DNA of 64,000 nt, from positions 1-64,000 of the forward strand of contig NZ_PXNQ02000013.1 of assembly GCF_003007735.2 (NCBI RefSeq). The letters are read 5' to 3'. The DNA is from Paracoccus methylarcula (GTDB taxonomy: Bacteria; Pseudomonadota; Alphaproteobacteria; Rhodobacterales; Rhodobacteraceae). Positions within the stretch are counted from its first letter, which is position 1. Each line of letters begins with the position of its first letter. Under the pieces are notes generated by a model. The model was not told where the DNA came from. It ran no database searches and worked only from the letters and a program-made list of their open reading frames with translations. This document shows, piece by piece, positions 1-8,245 of the stretch. A program made the translations under genes and the position numbers.

Positions 1-839
1 TCCTCTTCGGCGCGGCGCTGTTCTTCCTCGCGCGCGGCCTGTTCTGCCGCCCGGCGTTCCTCTTCCGCCCGGGCCTCTGCCTCGCGCTCCGCCGATACGG
101 CGGCCTCGGCTTCCTGGCGGGCCTGTTCCGCCGCTTGCCGTTCCGCCGCCTCGGCGGCCTCGGTCGCAAGGCGCTCGGCCTCGCGGCTTGCCTGTTCAGC
201 GGCCTCTCTTGCGGCCTCCTGCTCGGCGACGCGGGCGTTGAAAGCCTCGACCAGCCCGTCCGGGCGGTCCTGCGGGCGAGTCGATTGGTCCAGCGCCAGC
301 ACCGAGCGGGGCGCGACCGGCTCGGCGCTCTCATCCTGTTCCGATGGCGCGGGGCGCGAAGGCTGGGCGTCGGCTTGCGGCTGCGTGCTTTCCGCCGGGG
401 CGGGCGGGGCGGTTTCCTGAACGGGTTCCGGCGCGGCGGGCGTGTCGGGAAGGTCAGTGGCCACGTTCACCGGCTCGCGAGGCTCGAAATCGCTCAGATC
501 GGGCTGCGCCTCGGATGCGTCGGGCTGGGCCAGTTCCTGCGCCGCTTTTTCGGAATCCGGTGCGGCTGTCTCCGAGGGGGCTGCCGCCGGCGCATCCTCG
601 GTTTCGGGTTCGGAGATCTCGGCGACCGCCGTGGCATCGGGGGCGACGGGGCCGGCCCCGCGCGAGGCGGCGGCATATTCCTCGAACTCGGCGCCGCTCA
701 TCGTTGCCACCTCGGTCATGCGCACCGGCTGCGAGGGCTGCGGGCGGAACAGGACCCCGCCCAGAAGCGCCCAGAGGATCAGCGCCGCATGCGCGACGCC
801 CGAGATCCACCAGCCGATGCGCTCTTCCCGGTCGGACAT
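1..839 (-). CDS. tolA: TolA-like cell envelope protein (partial, runs off the left edge)
   Basis: This is the inner-membrane, periplasm-spanning link of the Tol-Pal system, which couples TolQR energy to the outer membrane during division. About 279 codons are visible. A short cytoplasmic N-terminus (MSDREERIGWW) is followed by one membrane segment at about residues 10-31, a Pro/Ala/Glu-rich stretch to about residue 170, and from about residue 200 a charged Ala/Glu/Arg coiled coil (AEARAEEERRAAEQAAREEE type) that continues past the edge. The C-terminal TolA domain is not in view. The start lies 3 bases after the tolR stop, so the two are translationally close. Assignment rests on architecture and the tolQ-tolR context rather than on conserved residues, since TolA sequences diverge strongly. 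Confidence 0.88.
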   Translation of the reverse strand, partial: MSDREERIGWWISGVAHAALILWALLGGVLFRPQPSQPVRMTEVATMSGAEFEEYAAASRGAGPVAPDATAVAEISEPETEDAPAAAPSETAAPDSEKAAQELAQPDASEAQPDLSDFEPREPVNVATDLPDTPAAPEPVQETAPPAPAESTQPQADAQPSRPAPSEQDESAEPVAPRSVLALDQSTRPQDRPDGLVEAFNARVAEQEAAREAAEQASREAERLATEAAEAAERQAAEQARQEAEAAVSAEREAEARAEEERRAAEQAAREEEQRRAEE

Positions 840-842
840 GGA

Positions 843-1295
843 TCAGCCATCCATCCGCGGGCCGCCGGTATCGGTGACCAGCACGATATCGGTGAAGCCG
901 GCGGCGTTCAGGGCGCCCATCACCTGCACGACGCGGGCATAGGGGATACCGCCATCGGCGCGCAGGAAGATGCGGTCGGTCTGGCGTTCGGCCAGGACGG
1001 CGCGGAGCCGATTCACCACCTGGTCGTCGGCGACGGGTTCGTTCAGCAGCGTGACCTGCCCCTCGGCGGGGATCGAGATCACCAGCGGCTCTTCCTGTTC
1101 CGTGGGCACGGCGGTCGCGGCGGTGCGCGGCAGGTTCAGCGGCACGCCCGCGGTCATCAGCGGCGCGGCGACCATGAAGATCACCAAGAGCACCAGCATC
1201 ACGTCCACGAAGGGCGTGACGTTGATCTCGGCCATCGGCGCGTTGCGCCTGTGTCCGCGTCCCTTGCGCCTGACCCGTTTGACGACATCCGACAT
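843..1295 (-). CDS. tolR: TolR (ExbD/TolR family) proton-channel subunit
   Basis: This 150-residue bitopic inner-membrane protein works with TolQ to convert the proton motive force into movement of TolA. It has a basic cytoplasmic tail (RRKGRGHRRN), the family motif AEINVTPFVDVMLVLLVIFM starting near residue 22, and the conserved membrane Asp at about residue 31. A periplasmic domain follows. It lies between tolQ (9 bases upstream) and tolA (3 bases downstream), the usual order. Length and motif are typical of the family. Confidence 0.96.
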   Translation of the reverse strand: MSDVVKRVRRKGRGHRRNAPMAEINVTPFVDVMLVLLVIFMVAAPLMTAGVPLNLPRTAATAVPTEQEEPLVISIPAEGQVTLLNEPVADDQVVNRLRAVLAERQTDRIFLRADGGIPYARVVQVMGALNAAGFTDIVLVTDTGGPRMDG

Positions 1296-1304
1296 CGCCC
1301 GCCC

Positions 1305-2000
1305 TCAGCCCTGCTCGTCCAGCTGCCGCGACAGCAGGGTCGAGAACTCATCCGCGAAGCTTTCCCAGTTGCCGACGACACGCTCGGCATCGCCTGACAG
1401 CTTGTTGTAGAAGATCACCGCCGGAATCGCCGCCAGCAGGCCGAGCGCGGTGGCCAGCAATGCCTCGGCAATGCCCGGTGCAACCACGGCAAGGCTGGTA
1501 TTTTGCGACATCGCGATGCCCTCGAAGGCGGTCTTGATGCCCCAGACCGTGCCGAAAAGCCCGATGAAGGGCGCCGTCGCGCCCACCGTGGCAAGGAAGG
1601 ACAACCCGCGGAACAGCCGCGTCTCCTCGCGCTGGATGGCCACGTTCATGGCGCGGTCGATGCGCTGCGTGCCGCCGGGGATCAGTGCGCCGTCGTCGCG
1701 ATGGCTGCGGCGCCATTCGGTCATGCCCGCCGCGAAGATCCGCTCGGACGAGCCCGAGGGGCGTTCGCCGAGCCGGTCATAGAGATCGTCCAAGGGCTCG
1801 CCGGACCAGAAGGAACGGTCGAACCGGCTTGCTTCCCGCTTGGCATGCGCGAAGGTCAGGAATTTCTGGATGATGATCGCCCAGCCCCAGAAAGAGGCGA
1901 TGATCAGGATGATCATCACGATCTTGACCGTCAGCGAGGCGCGCAGGAAAAGCGCCACCAGCGAGAAATCGAGGGCCTGTGCGGCCTGAATGGGTTCCAT
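1305..2000 (-). CDS. tolQ: TolQ (MotA/TolQ/ExbB proton channel family)
   Basis: TolQ is the multispanning subunit of the Tol motor. Three membrane segments are visible: about residues 16-46, one containing ATVGATAPFIGLFGTVWGI, and one containing EALLATALGLLAAIPAVIFY. The last two are the family signature regions. I chose the ATG at 2000 over a GTG at 2006 because GAGG lies 8 bases upstream of the ATG and would be too close to the GTG. About 100 bases separate it from the sulfotransferase-like gene upstream, so tolQRA may have its own promoter here. In many relatives ybgC directly precedes tolQ. Confidence 0.95.
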   Translation of the reverse strand: MEPIQAAQALDFSLVALFLRASLTVKIVMIILIIASFWGWAIIIQKFLTFAHAKREASRFDRSFWSGEPLDDLYDRLGERPSGSSERIFAAGMTEWRRSHRDDGALIPGGTQRIDRAMNVAIQREETRLFRGLSFLATVGATAPFIGLFGTVWGIKTAFEGIAMSQNTSLAVVAPGIAEALLATALGLLAAIPAVIFYNKLSGDAERVVGNWESFADEFSTLLSRQLDEQG

Positions 2001-2110
2001 TGTCACTGCCTCATCTTGTCGGGCGCGTTTCGCGGGCCTTCTACCGCTTGTTTATCAGCAGTTTCACCCCCCGCGACAACACAATAGCGTCAATTTGCCG
2101 TGCCGCCGCA

Positions 2111-2842
2111 TCAGCGGAACGAGAGCTTGTGCGCCGCGATGGCTTCATAGGCGGGGCGCAGGCTGTCGGCCAGCCGGGCAAGATCGCCCTCCAGTTCCGG
2201 CAGCGGCCCCTCGGGCCCGGCGAAACCGGTCGAGCGGTTGACCGCGTCATACCAGACCGCGCCCCAGATCCCGTCCTCGGGATGCGGGCCGGGGGACCAT
2301 GACAGCATCTTTTCGCTATAGGCGATGCCGATCCCCTCGCAAAGCGCGGACAGTGCGCGGGCCGGATCGCAGCGGATATCGGCGCTGTCGATGACCAGGG
2401 GCGCGGGTCCGCGCGCGGCCATCTGCCGGAACATCTCCCATTGCCGCTCAAAGCCCAGCTCGGCCGGATCGGGCAGCCCGCGCTTGGCCGCGAAAGAGGC
2501 GGCGACCCGTTCCGGCTCGCGGATCAGGAAGACATTGGCGAGCGTATCGGTCCAGTCCAGATCCATGCCGGGCAGCATATGCTGGACCATGTGCTTCTGA
2601 TACTGGATCGGCTGCCCGCAGGGCTCATGGATCAGACCCGGCAGCACCTCTCGCCAATCGGCGGGCTGGCTGGCGATCACCTGTTCCCGCATCGGATGGG
2701 GCAGGCCGGTGCGGATCAGGTAATGGGCATAGAAGGGCTCGTCCACGCAGGCGCAATCGCCGCGCGCCCCGAACGCGCGCATCATCGCGGTGGACAGGTT
2801 GCGCGGCCCCGACCACATGGCGATCCGTTTCGTGTCAGTCAT
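2111..2842 (-). CDS. Sulfotransferase-like protein
   Basis: This 243-residue protein begins MTDTKRIAMWSGPRNLSTAM. The SGPRNLST stretch matches the 5'-phosphosulfate-binding loop of the sulfotransferase superfamily, and a second region (NVFLIREPERVAASF) resembles the 3'-phosphate-binding strand and helix (R-x-P-x-x-x-x-x-S). The substrate cannot be told from sequence. Homologues I recognise are usually annotated 'sulfotransferase family protein'. The start at 2842 overlaps the end of ybgC by 8 bases, so the genes are translationally coupled and share the Tol-operon transcript. An upstream in-frame start would run into ybgC and is unlikely. A link to Tol function is unproven. Confidence 0.75.
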   Translation of the reverse strand: MTDTKRIAMWSGPRNLSTAMMRAFGARGDCACVDEPFYAHYLIRTGLPHPMREQVIASQPADWREVLPGLIHEPCGQPIQYQKHMVQHMLPGMDLDWTDTLANVFLIREPERVAASFAAKRGLPDPAELGFERQWEMFRQMAARGPAPLVIDSADIRCDPARALSALCEGIGIAYSEKMLSWSPGPHPEDGIWGAVWYDAVNRSTGFAGPEGPLPELEGDLARLADSLRPAYEAIAAHKLSFR

Positions 2843-3239
2843 CCGAGCCTCCCTTGAGCGCGGCAGCAAGCGGGGCGGGCAGCCGGGCAGGGCGGCCCGA
2901 TGGACCAAGGCAGGCGACGGTGACGCGGGCGGTGAACAGCAGCTCTTCGCCCCGCCGCACCGACTGGTTCAGCACCACCCGCGCGGGCGAGGCCGTGGCC
3001 AGCCCGGTCGTGACCTCCAGCAGGTCGTCGAACTTCGCCGGGCGCAGGTAATCCGCCTCGACCCGGCGCACGGCAAAGACATGCCCGCCATCCGCCTTCA
3101 TCGCGGCCTGGTCGATGCCAAGCGCGCGCAGCCATTCCGAGCGCCCCCGCTCGATGAATTTCAGGTAATTGGCGTAATAGACGATCCCGGCCAGGTCGGT
3201 GTCCTCGTAATAGACGCGCAGGGTCAGGCGATGTGTCAT
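2835..3239 (-). CDS. ybgC: Tol-Pal-associated acyl-CoA thioesterase YbgC
   Basis: This 134-residue hotdog-fold thioesterase hydrolyses acyl-CoA and is the usual first gene of tol operons. The 4-hydroxybenzoyl-CoA thioesterase-type motif is present near the N-terminus: YYEDTDLAGIVYYANYLKF, with the catalytic Asp in the DTD segment. The start at 3239 is preceded by a GGAG ribosome-binding site. Initiation further upstream would add 16 residues without homology. It is followed by the sulfotransferase-like gene rather than by tolQ directly. Confidence 0.93.
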   Translation of the reverse strand: MTHRLTLRVYYEDTDLAGIVYYANYLKFIERGRSEWLRALGIDQAAMKADGGHVFAVRRVEADYLRPAKFDDLLEVTTGLATASPARVVLNQSVRRGEELLFTARVTVACLGPSGRPARLPAPLAAALKGGSDD

Positions 3240-3444
3240 CAGGGCTCCATTCGGCAGGGATCGTCTTTCGGATGGTATCTCGTTCACAACCGCCCGCCGG
3301 ACGCAACCTACAGCACTTGCAGATTGTGCAATCCTGTCGAACAGAGAAAGCGAAAAATCGCGCCTAATCTTCCCCCGGCGGCGGGCCTATCTCGGTGTCA
3401 TCGAACCGACGCAATCAAGCGCCGATTGAAGAAGGAAGACGAAA

Positions 3445-3696
3445 ATGAAAGTCATTACAACCGGTTTGGTCGCTCTCGCCCTTGCTGCTGGCGCTGCTTC
3501 GGCAAGCAATTTCCCCGACACGAACCGCAATGCAAGCGTCGAGCGTCCGGCACCCAATACCACGCAAATCGAGGTCAAGGCCGGCAAGCTTCTGACCGCG
3601 CGTGAGCTGCAGAACGCCAATCTGTCCGCGGATGACCTGATCTCCGTGACCAGCTTCCCGACCAGCGAATGGGCCAAGACCCATTACGAGCGTTGA
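3445..3696 (+). CDS. Small exported protein of unknown function
   Basis: This 83-residue protein has a clear signal peptide: MKVITTG, a hydrophobic LVALALAAGAASA core and a cleavage site near ASA-SN. The mature part of about 62 residues is hydrophilic, has no cysteine and carries no domain I recognise. A purine-rich ribosome-binding site (gaagaaggaag) lies just upstream. It is followed by two hairpins, the second with a strong U-tract, so it is probably transcribed alone. I do not know its function. Confidence 0.8.
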   Translation: MKVITTGLVALALAAGAASASNFPDTNRNASVERPAPNTTQIEVKAGKLLTARELQNANLSADDLISVTSFPTSEWAKTHYER

Positions 3697-3710
3697 TTGC
3701 TCCGTCCGGA

Positions 3711-3734
3711 GGCATCCGCGATCTTGCGGATGCC
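3711..3734 (+). terminator. Hairpin downstream of the small exported protein
   Basis: A perfect 9-base stem, GGCATCCGC/GCGGATGCC, with a 6-base loop, starting 14 bases after the stop codon. It lacks a T-run, so it may protect the mRNA end rather than terminate. Confidence 0.55.
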
Positions 3735-3759
3735 TCATGGCGCGGCAGAGACAGGTAAG

Positions 3760-3787
3760 GCCGTCCCGATTTGGGGCGGCTTTTTTT
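3760..3787 (+). terminator. Rho-independent terminator
   Basis: An 8-base stem, GCCGTCCC/GGGGCGGC with one G-U pair, and a GATTT loop, directly followed by seven T residues. It ends the transcript of the small exported protein. Confidence 0.85.
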
Positions 3788-4051
3788 GTTTGGGAGCGGT
3801 CCCGTTCCCGGCGTCAGGGCCTCCCGGTTCGGGGGGCCTTCTCCATTCCTGCCGTCAGGATGCGAGGAAAAAAGCGTTTCCGGGATCTTCAAAATTCGCC
3901 AACCCCATGATAACAATCCGACTATGCCGGGATTTGACCCGGATGCCGTCATGCATCTTGCCTGACCGATCTGCTGCAAAAGTGATATTGTTCCGGTTTT
4001 CCGCAATTTATCGAAACCAATACCGATTCATTTGTGCAAAAGGACATATTC
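3788..4051. other. AT-richer intergenic region before the metallopeptidase-like gene
   Basis: No gene is seen here. From about 3890 the sequence becomes clearly AT-richer (runs such as caaaattcgcc and gtgatattgttccgg), matching the composition shift of the next gene. It probably carries that gene's promoter, but I cannot define -35/-10 boxes with confidence. Confidence 0.4.
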
Positions 4052-4957
4052 ATGACCGACCAACAGGATGGATGCACCGAAAAATGCCGTGCCCTGACAG
4101 CGGGTGAGCGCAGCATGGCATTTGGTGTCTTTCTGACCGCACTGAACATGGAAGCCGTCCGCATCCATGATCACGCGAATCCCGAATTTCCGGCGGAAAC
4201 CGCCCCGAACACGACCGGCAACAATATCTACATGCGCGCCGATCAGGGGCATTATCTCAAGGATTACGATGGTGAGCCACTCCAGCTAAGGGCGACATTG
4301 ATCCACGAGCTGGCGCATGTTTGGCAGCATCAGAAATACGGTCCGGGGATGACCCCCAATAAACGCAAGCAGGAAAGCTTGCCGATATATAACAGTAAAC
4401 ACGGCACCAACCTGACCCTGCCTCAATACCACCGGCGTGTCGAAAAACGGGATGATAGCGCCGCCCGAAAACACCGCGATCACAGGAGCACGTATGACGC
4501 GATCGACAGGGAGCGGCATGTCAATCCGGTGATGTATCCGGGGATGGAATACACGCAAACCATGGCATGGACGCATGCGGATGGCAGCCAGGGCGCCAGG
4601 ACCGACACGATCCGGCAGGGCGAGGTGCGGCTTGCTGATCAATATGCCGAATATCACAGGAAACATGGCGGGTTTAATATCAACGCCGCCGACGTTGCCG
4701 GGCATTTGGAAAGCGCTTCAGATTACGATTATCTGCATGTCCAGCCGAACCTGATGAAGCTGGACCAGTTCTTCGATGGGCTGAACTTCGAGCAGCAGGC
4801 CGAACTGATCGAGGATTATTTCCTCATGAAGAATTCATATGATCCAGCCGTTCCACGGCATGGCGGGCCAGGCAGATATTCTCTCGTGTCCATCATAAAA
4901 CCGCGCCCATCCGTCTATACATTGATGAGGATCATCCCGTTCCTGCGGGGCGATTGA
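4052..4957 (+). CDS. Putative zinc metallopeptidase of the 'vgr-related' type
   Basis: This 301-residue protein carries LIHELAHVWQHQ at about residues 84-95, a HExxH zinc-peptidase motif with further His and Gln. The N-terminal layout resembles proteins annotated 'vgr related protein' or Rhs-associated in other alphaproteobacteria: LTAGERSMAFGVFLTAL, then a 'VRIHDH' strand, then the HExxH helix about 50 residues on. The middle is basic and His-rich. The C-terminal part (LDQFFDGLNFEQQAELIEDYF) has a helical pattern also found in that family. There is no signal peptide. I chose the ATG at 4052 because AAAGGA precedes it; a GTG at 4034 is also in frame. Base composition is visibly lower in G+C than all neighbours, suggesting acquisition. 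No T6SS genes are nearby, so an effector role is only a possibility. Confidence 0.7.
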   Translation: MTDQQDGCTEKCRALTAGERSMAFGVFLTALNMEAVRIHDHANPEFPAETAPNTTGNNIYMRADQGHYLKDYDGEPLQLRATLIHELAHVWQHQKYGPGMTPNKRKQESLPIYNSKHGTNLTLPQYHRRVEKRDDSAARKHRDHRSTYDAIDRERHVNPVMYPGMEYTQTMAWTHADGSQGARTDTIRQGEVRLADQYAEYHRKHGGFNINAADVAGHLESASDYDYLHVQPNLMKLDQFFDGLNFEQQAELIEDYFLMKNSYDPAVPRHGGPGRYSLVSIIKPRPSVYTLMRIIPFLRGD

Positions 4958-5128
4958 TCCGCGGGCTTCCCCTCGCCGGGCATGTCCATCCCTGCCCGGG
5001 GGAGGGCATCGAGGGTGACGGTCCCGGCGGATGCCGAGTTTCTCCCCGAACCCGTCGCCGGACAGTTTTATCGATTTTTTCACGCCAAGCCCTTGCACAG
5101 AATGCATTGCGGGAACATCTCCTCCGCC

Positions 5129-6010
5129 ATGGACATCACCGTTCTCCGCACATTCATCAGCATCCTCGACGAGGGCAGCTTCTCCGCCGCGGCGCGGAGG
5201 ATGGGGATATCGCGCAGCCTGTGCAGCAAGTATATCTCGGATCTCGAGGCCGATCTGGGCGCGCGGCTGCTGTCGCGCACGACCCGCTCGCTGCGGCCCA
5301 CCGCGCTGGGGCTGGAATACAGCCGGCAAATCCGCGAGGTGCTGCGGCAGCTCGACGGCGCCAACGAGATGGTGCGCGATGCCTCGGCCCATCCCGCCGG
5401 CGCGCTCAAGATCGGGGCGCCGGCCTCCTATATCCACAAGCTGTTCCGGCCGCATCTGATACGCTTCATGGACGACCATCCCGATATCCGGCTCGAGATG
5501 GTGCTGGATGACGGTGTAACCGACCTGATCGGCGGCGGCTATGACGCGGTGATCCGGATCGGCTTTCTCGAGGATTCGGCGCTGCATGCCCGCAAGCTGC
5601 ACGAGGCCCAGATCCTGCTGGTTGCCTCTCCCGATTACATCGGGCGGCATGGCGAGCCGGTGGCGCCTGCGGATCTGAGCCGCCATAGCTGTTTGCATTA
5701 CACCAACCTGCGCGGGCCGGGAACATGGCCCCTGCGCTGCGGCAAGGAGGTGTTCTACCAGAAGGTCCAGCCGGTCTTCTCGAGCAATGACACCGAGTTG
5801 CTGCATTCGCTGGCGGTCGGCGGCAAGGGCGTGGCGCTGCTGCCGCAATTCACCATCGCCGATGACCTGGAGGCGGGGCGGCTCTTGCCGCTGATGACCA
5901 ATTTCGCATTGCCCGACATTCCGGTCAGCCTGGTCTATCCGACGGGAAAGCTGATGACCGCGGCGATGCGCAGTTTCCTGGATTTCACCACGCATCTGCG
6001 GTTGTCATAG
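5129..6010 (+). CDS. LysR family transcriptional regulator
   Basis: A 293-residue LTTR. The N-terminal winged HTH (ITVLRTFISILDEGSFSAAA through ISDLEADLGARLLSRTTR) occupies residues 1-60. The substrate-binding domain follows, with the typical ending VSLVYPTGKLMTAAMRSFLDF. Target and effector are unknown. It has no divergent partner: the upstream gene runs in the same direction and the downstream gene converges. The start at ATG 5129 matches the family N-terminus; in-frame upstream ATGs at 5102 and 4982 would add unrelated residues. Confidence 0.92.
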   Translation: MDITVLRTFISILDEGSFSAAARRMGISRSLCSKYISDLEADLGARLLSRTTRSLRPTALGLEYSRQIREVLRQLDGANEMVRDASAHPAGALKIGAPASYIHKLFRPHLIRFMDDHPDIRLEMVLDDGVTDLIGGGYDAVIRIGFLEDSALHARKLHEAQILLVASPDYIGRHGEPVAPADLSRHSCLHYTNLRGPGTWPLRCGKEVFYQKVQPVFSSNDTELLHSLAVGGKGVALLPQFTIADDLEAGRLLPLMTNFALPDIPVSLVYPTGKLMTAAMRSFLDFTTHLRLS

Positions 6011-6024
6011 CGGCGAGACGAGGC

Positions 6025-6609
6025 TCAGGCCCCCTTCGCCGCCGCCATCCGCGCCGCCAGCCGCAAGGCATGGGCGGGCTCGGTCGCGGCCACCGGCAGG
6101 ACCGGGTCATAGGCCGCCCGGATCAGCGCCGCCATCTCCGGCGAAGGGGCGATGTCGCGGGCGAAGCTCAGGGCGCTGCGCATGGTCACGGCCTCGGCGA
6201 GCGCCGCCGGATGGGCATCGGCCAGCGCGCCGGTCATGCGCAGGAAACCCATGCAGGCCCGGATCCCGCCATCGGCATCGAAACGGAACAGCCGGTATTG
6301 ATCCGCGTCATCTGCCCGCAGCCGCGCGGGCAGGCCGGGCTGCCCGGTCAGCCGGTCGAGATCGGGAACCTCCTCCAGTTCCGCCCAGTCACGCAGGAAG
6401 AACAGCATCAGGTTGGCTCCCATCTCGGGATCGGTCTCGGCGACCGGGTGCCCGGCATGGGCGAAACCGGCCCGGATCGCGGCGCGAAAGATATCGAGGC
6501 TCTCATCCGCCAGCCCGAAGATCACCGGCGCCACCGGCCGCCCCCAACGCGCGCAGAGATAGCTGCCGTCCTGCCGGGTAAAAATTTCCGTGATCCGCTC
6601 GGGCGTCAT
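6025..6609 (-). CDS. Conserved hypothetical protein
   Basis: A 194-residue soluble protein with no signal peptide or membrane segment and no domain I recognise. Features are an N-terminal ITEIFTRQDGSYLCARWGRPVAPVIFG segment, a central 'GANLMLFFLRDWAEL' and an Ala-rich C-terminus. Codon use is typical of the genome, so it is a real gene. It converges with the LysR gene (14 bases between stops). The ATG at 6609 lies just after a copy of the dispersed repeat, whose GAAGAAG end may supply the purine-rich ribosome-binding site. Confidence 0.75.
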   Translation of the reverse strand: MTPERITEIFTRQDGSYLCARWGRPVAPVIFGLADESLDIFRAAIRAGFAHAGHPVAETDPEMGANLMLFFLRDWAELEEVPDLDRLTGQPGLPARLRADDADQYRLFRFDADGGIRACMGFLRMTGALADAHPAALAEAVTMRSALSFARDIAPSPEMAALIRAAYDPVLPVAATEPAHALRLAARMAAAKGA

Positions 6610-6624
6610 CCGGGCCTCGTGTCT

Positions 6625-6691
6625 TTCTTCTTCAGGCAAATATCCCGGGGGGAGTCGTCATGCATATGACGACGGGGGGCAAGGCCCCCCG
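6625..6691 (-). repeat. Dispersed intergenic element, copy 1
   Basis: Read on the minus strand: a GGGGGG/CCCCCC hairpin (6674-6690), then ctccccccGGGATATTTGCCTGAAGAAG. It follows the scoB stop in the same orientation. Confidence 0.8.
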
Positions 6692-6716
6692 CTTGTCTCG
6701 CTTCACAGACGGTGCC

Positions 6717-7361
6717 TCACCCGACGATGGTCGCCTCGGTCGCGGCGCGGAGATCACCCTCGCTCACGCCATCGGCGGTCTCGACGATCTTCAACCCGCC
6801 CGGCACCACGTCCAGGACACCCAGGTTGGTGATGATCCGGTTGACCACGCCCTTGCCGGTCAGCGGCAGGGAGCATTGCTTCAACAGCTTGGATTCACCG
6901 GCCTTGTTGGTGTGGTCCATGACCACGATCACCCGGCCCACGCCAGCGACCAGGTCCATGGCGCCGCCCATGCCCTTGACCAGCTTGCCGGGGATCATCC
7001 AGTTCGCGAGATCGCCGTTCTCGGCCACTTCCATCGCGCCCAGGATCGCCGCCGCGATCTTGCCGCCGCGGATCATCCCGAAGCTCATGGCGCTGTCGAA
7101 ATAAGAGGTCCGCGCCAGTTCGGTGATGGTCTGCTTGCCGGCATTGATCAGGTCCGGGTCCTCTTCGCCCTCGAAGGGGAAGGGGCCCATGCCCAGCATG
7201 CCGTTTTCCGATTGCAGGGTGATGTCCTTGTCGCCGACATAATTGGCCACCAGCGTCGGGATACCGATGCCGAGATTGACATACATGCCGTCTTCCAGTT
7301 CCTGCGCCGCCCGCGCGGCCATCTGGTTGCGATCCCAGCCTTTCATCTCACCGGCCATCAC
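6717..7361 (-). CDS. scoB: 3-oxoacid CoA-transferase subunit B
   Basis: The beta subunit of succinyl-CoA:3-ketoacid (acetoacetate) CoA-transferase, which moves CoA from succinyl-CoA to acetoacetate in ketone-body or PHB-derived acetoacetate use. The 214 residues include the catalytic-Glu motif ([12 protein letters not shown]) and the C-terminal [12 protein letters not shown] segment common to the family. It overlaps the scoA stop by 4 bases (ATGA), the usual coupled arrangement. Acceptor specificity (acetoacetate versus another oxoacid) is inferred from similarity only. Confidence 0.93.
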   Translation of the reverse strand: MMAGEMKGWDRNQMAARAAQELEDGMYVNLGIGIPTLVANYVGDKDITLQSENGMLGMGPFPFEGEEDPDLINAGKQTITELARTSYFDSAMSFGMIRGGKIAAAILGAMEVAENGDLANWMIPGKLVKGMGGAMDLVAGVGRVIVVMDHTNKAGESKLLKQCSLPLTGKGVVNRIITNLGVLDVVPGGLKIVETADGVSEGDLRAATEATIVG

Positions 7362-8062
7362 GCGGTCTCCTTCTTGCGGGTGGTGCGTTGCTCGATGCGC
7401 TTCTCATGCTCGCCCTGGATGATGCGGTGCACATAGATGCCGGGCAGGTGGATATGGTCGGGATCGAGGCTGCCGCGCGGCACGATCTCTTCTACCTCGA
7501 CGACACAGACCCGCCCGCACATCGCCGCCGGAGGGTTGAAGTTGCGCGCCGTCTTGCGGAACACGAGATTGCCGGTGTCGTCGGCCTTCCATGCCTTGAC
7601 GATGGAGAGATCGGCAAAGATGCCGCGTTCGAGGATATAGTCCTCGCCGTCGAACTCCTTGACCTCCTTGCCCTCGGCGATCTGGGTGCCGACGCCGGTC
7701 TTGGTGTAGAAGCCGGGAATGCCCGCACCGCCCGCGCGCATGCGTTCGGCCAGCGTGCCTTGCGGGTTGAATTCCAGCTCCAGTTCGCCCGACAGGTATT
7801 GCCGCATGAACTCGGCATTCTCGCCCACGTAAGAGGACATCATCTTTTTGATCTGCTTGGTATCCAGCAGCTTGCCGAGACCGAAACCGTCCACCCCGGC
7901 ATTGTTGCTGGCCACGGTCAGGTCCTTGACGCCGCTTTTCACGATCGCGTCGATCAGCAATTCGGGGATCCCGCATAGCCCGAAACCGCCCGCGGCGATC
8001 AGCATCCCGTCCTTCAGGAGGCCGTCCAGAGCCTCATCCGCATTCGAATAGACCTTTTGCAT
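7358..8062 (-). CDS. scoA: 3-oxoacid CoA-transferase subunit A
   Basis: The alpha subunit of the same enzyme, 234 residues. Family features include the CoA-binding [15 protein letters not shown] segment near the N-terminus, [16 protein letters not shown], and the C-terminal [12 protein letters not shown]. It is the first gene of a two-gene operon. About 180 bases separate it from the divergent ABC transporter operon, and both promoters must lie there. Confidence 0.94.
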   Translation of the reverse strand: MQKVYSNADEALDGLLKDGMLIAAGGFGLCGIPELLIDAIVKSGVKDLTVASNNAGVDGFGLGKLLDTKQIKKMMSSYVGENAEFMRQYLSGELELEFNPQGTLAERMRAGGAGIPGFYTKTGVGTQIAEGKEVKEFDGEDYILERGIFADLSIVKAWKADDTGNLVFRKTARNFNPPAAMCGRVCVVEVEEIVPRGSLDPDHIHLPGIYVHRIIQGEHEKRIEQRTTRKKETA

Positions 8063-8245
8063 CGGTCCTCCCCTGATGAATCCGCGTGTCAGGAACCTTG
8101 TGGCCCGTGGCGAGGCTCAAGTCAATCTGACCATGCCGCGCCGCAATCGGTGAAAGAAAAGTCGGAAACGGTGTTGCCATTATCCGGCCGCGGGGTTTAA
8201 CTCGGCCCGCGCTGAACAACCATAGCATAACAGGGAGAGCGCCTA

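Noticed and set aside
4032..4051. GTG at 4034 as the start of the metallopeptidase-like gene
   Set aside because: AAAGGA lies inside the extra six codons and is correctly spaced for ATG 4052.
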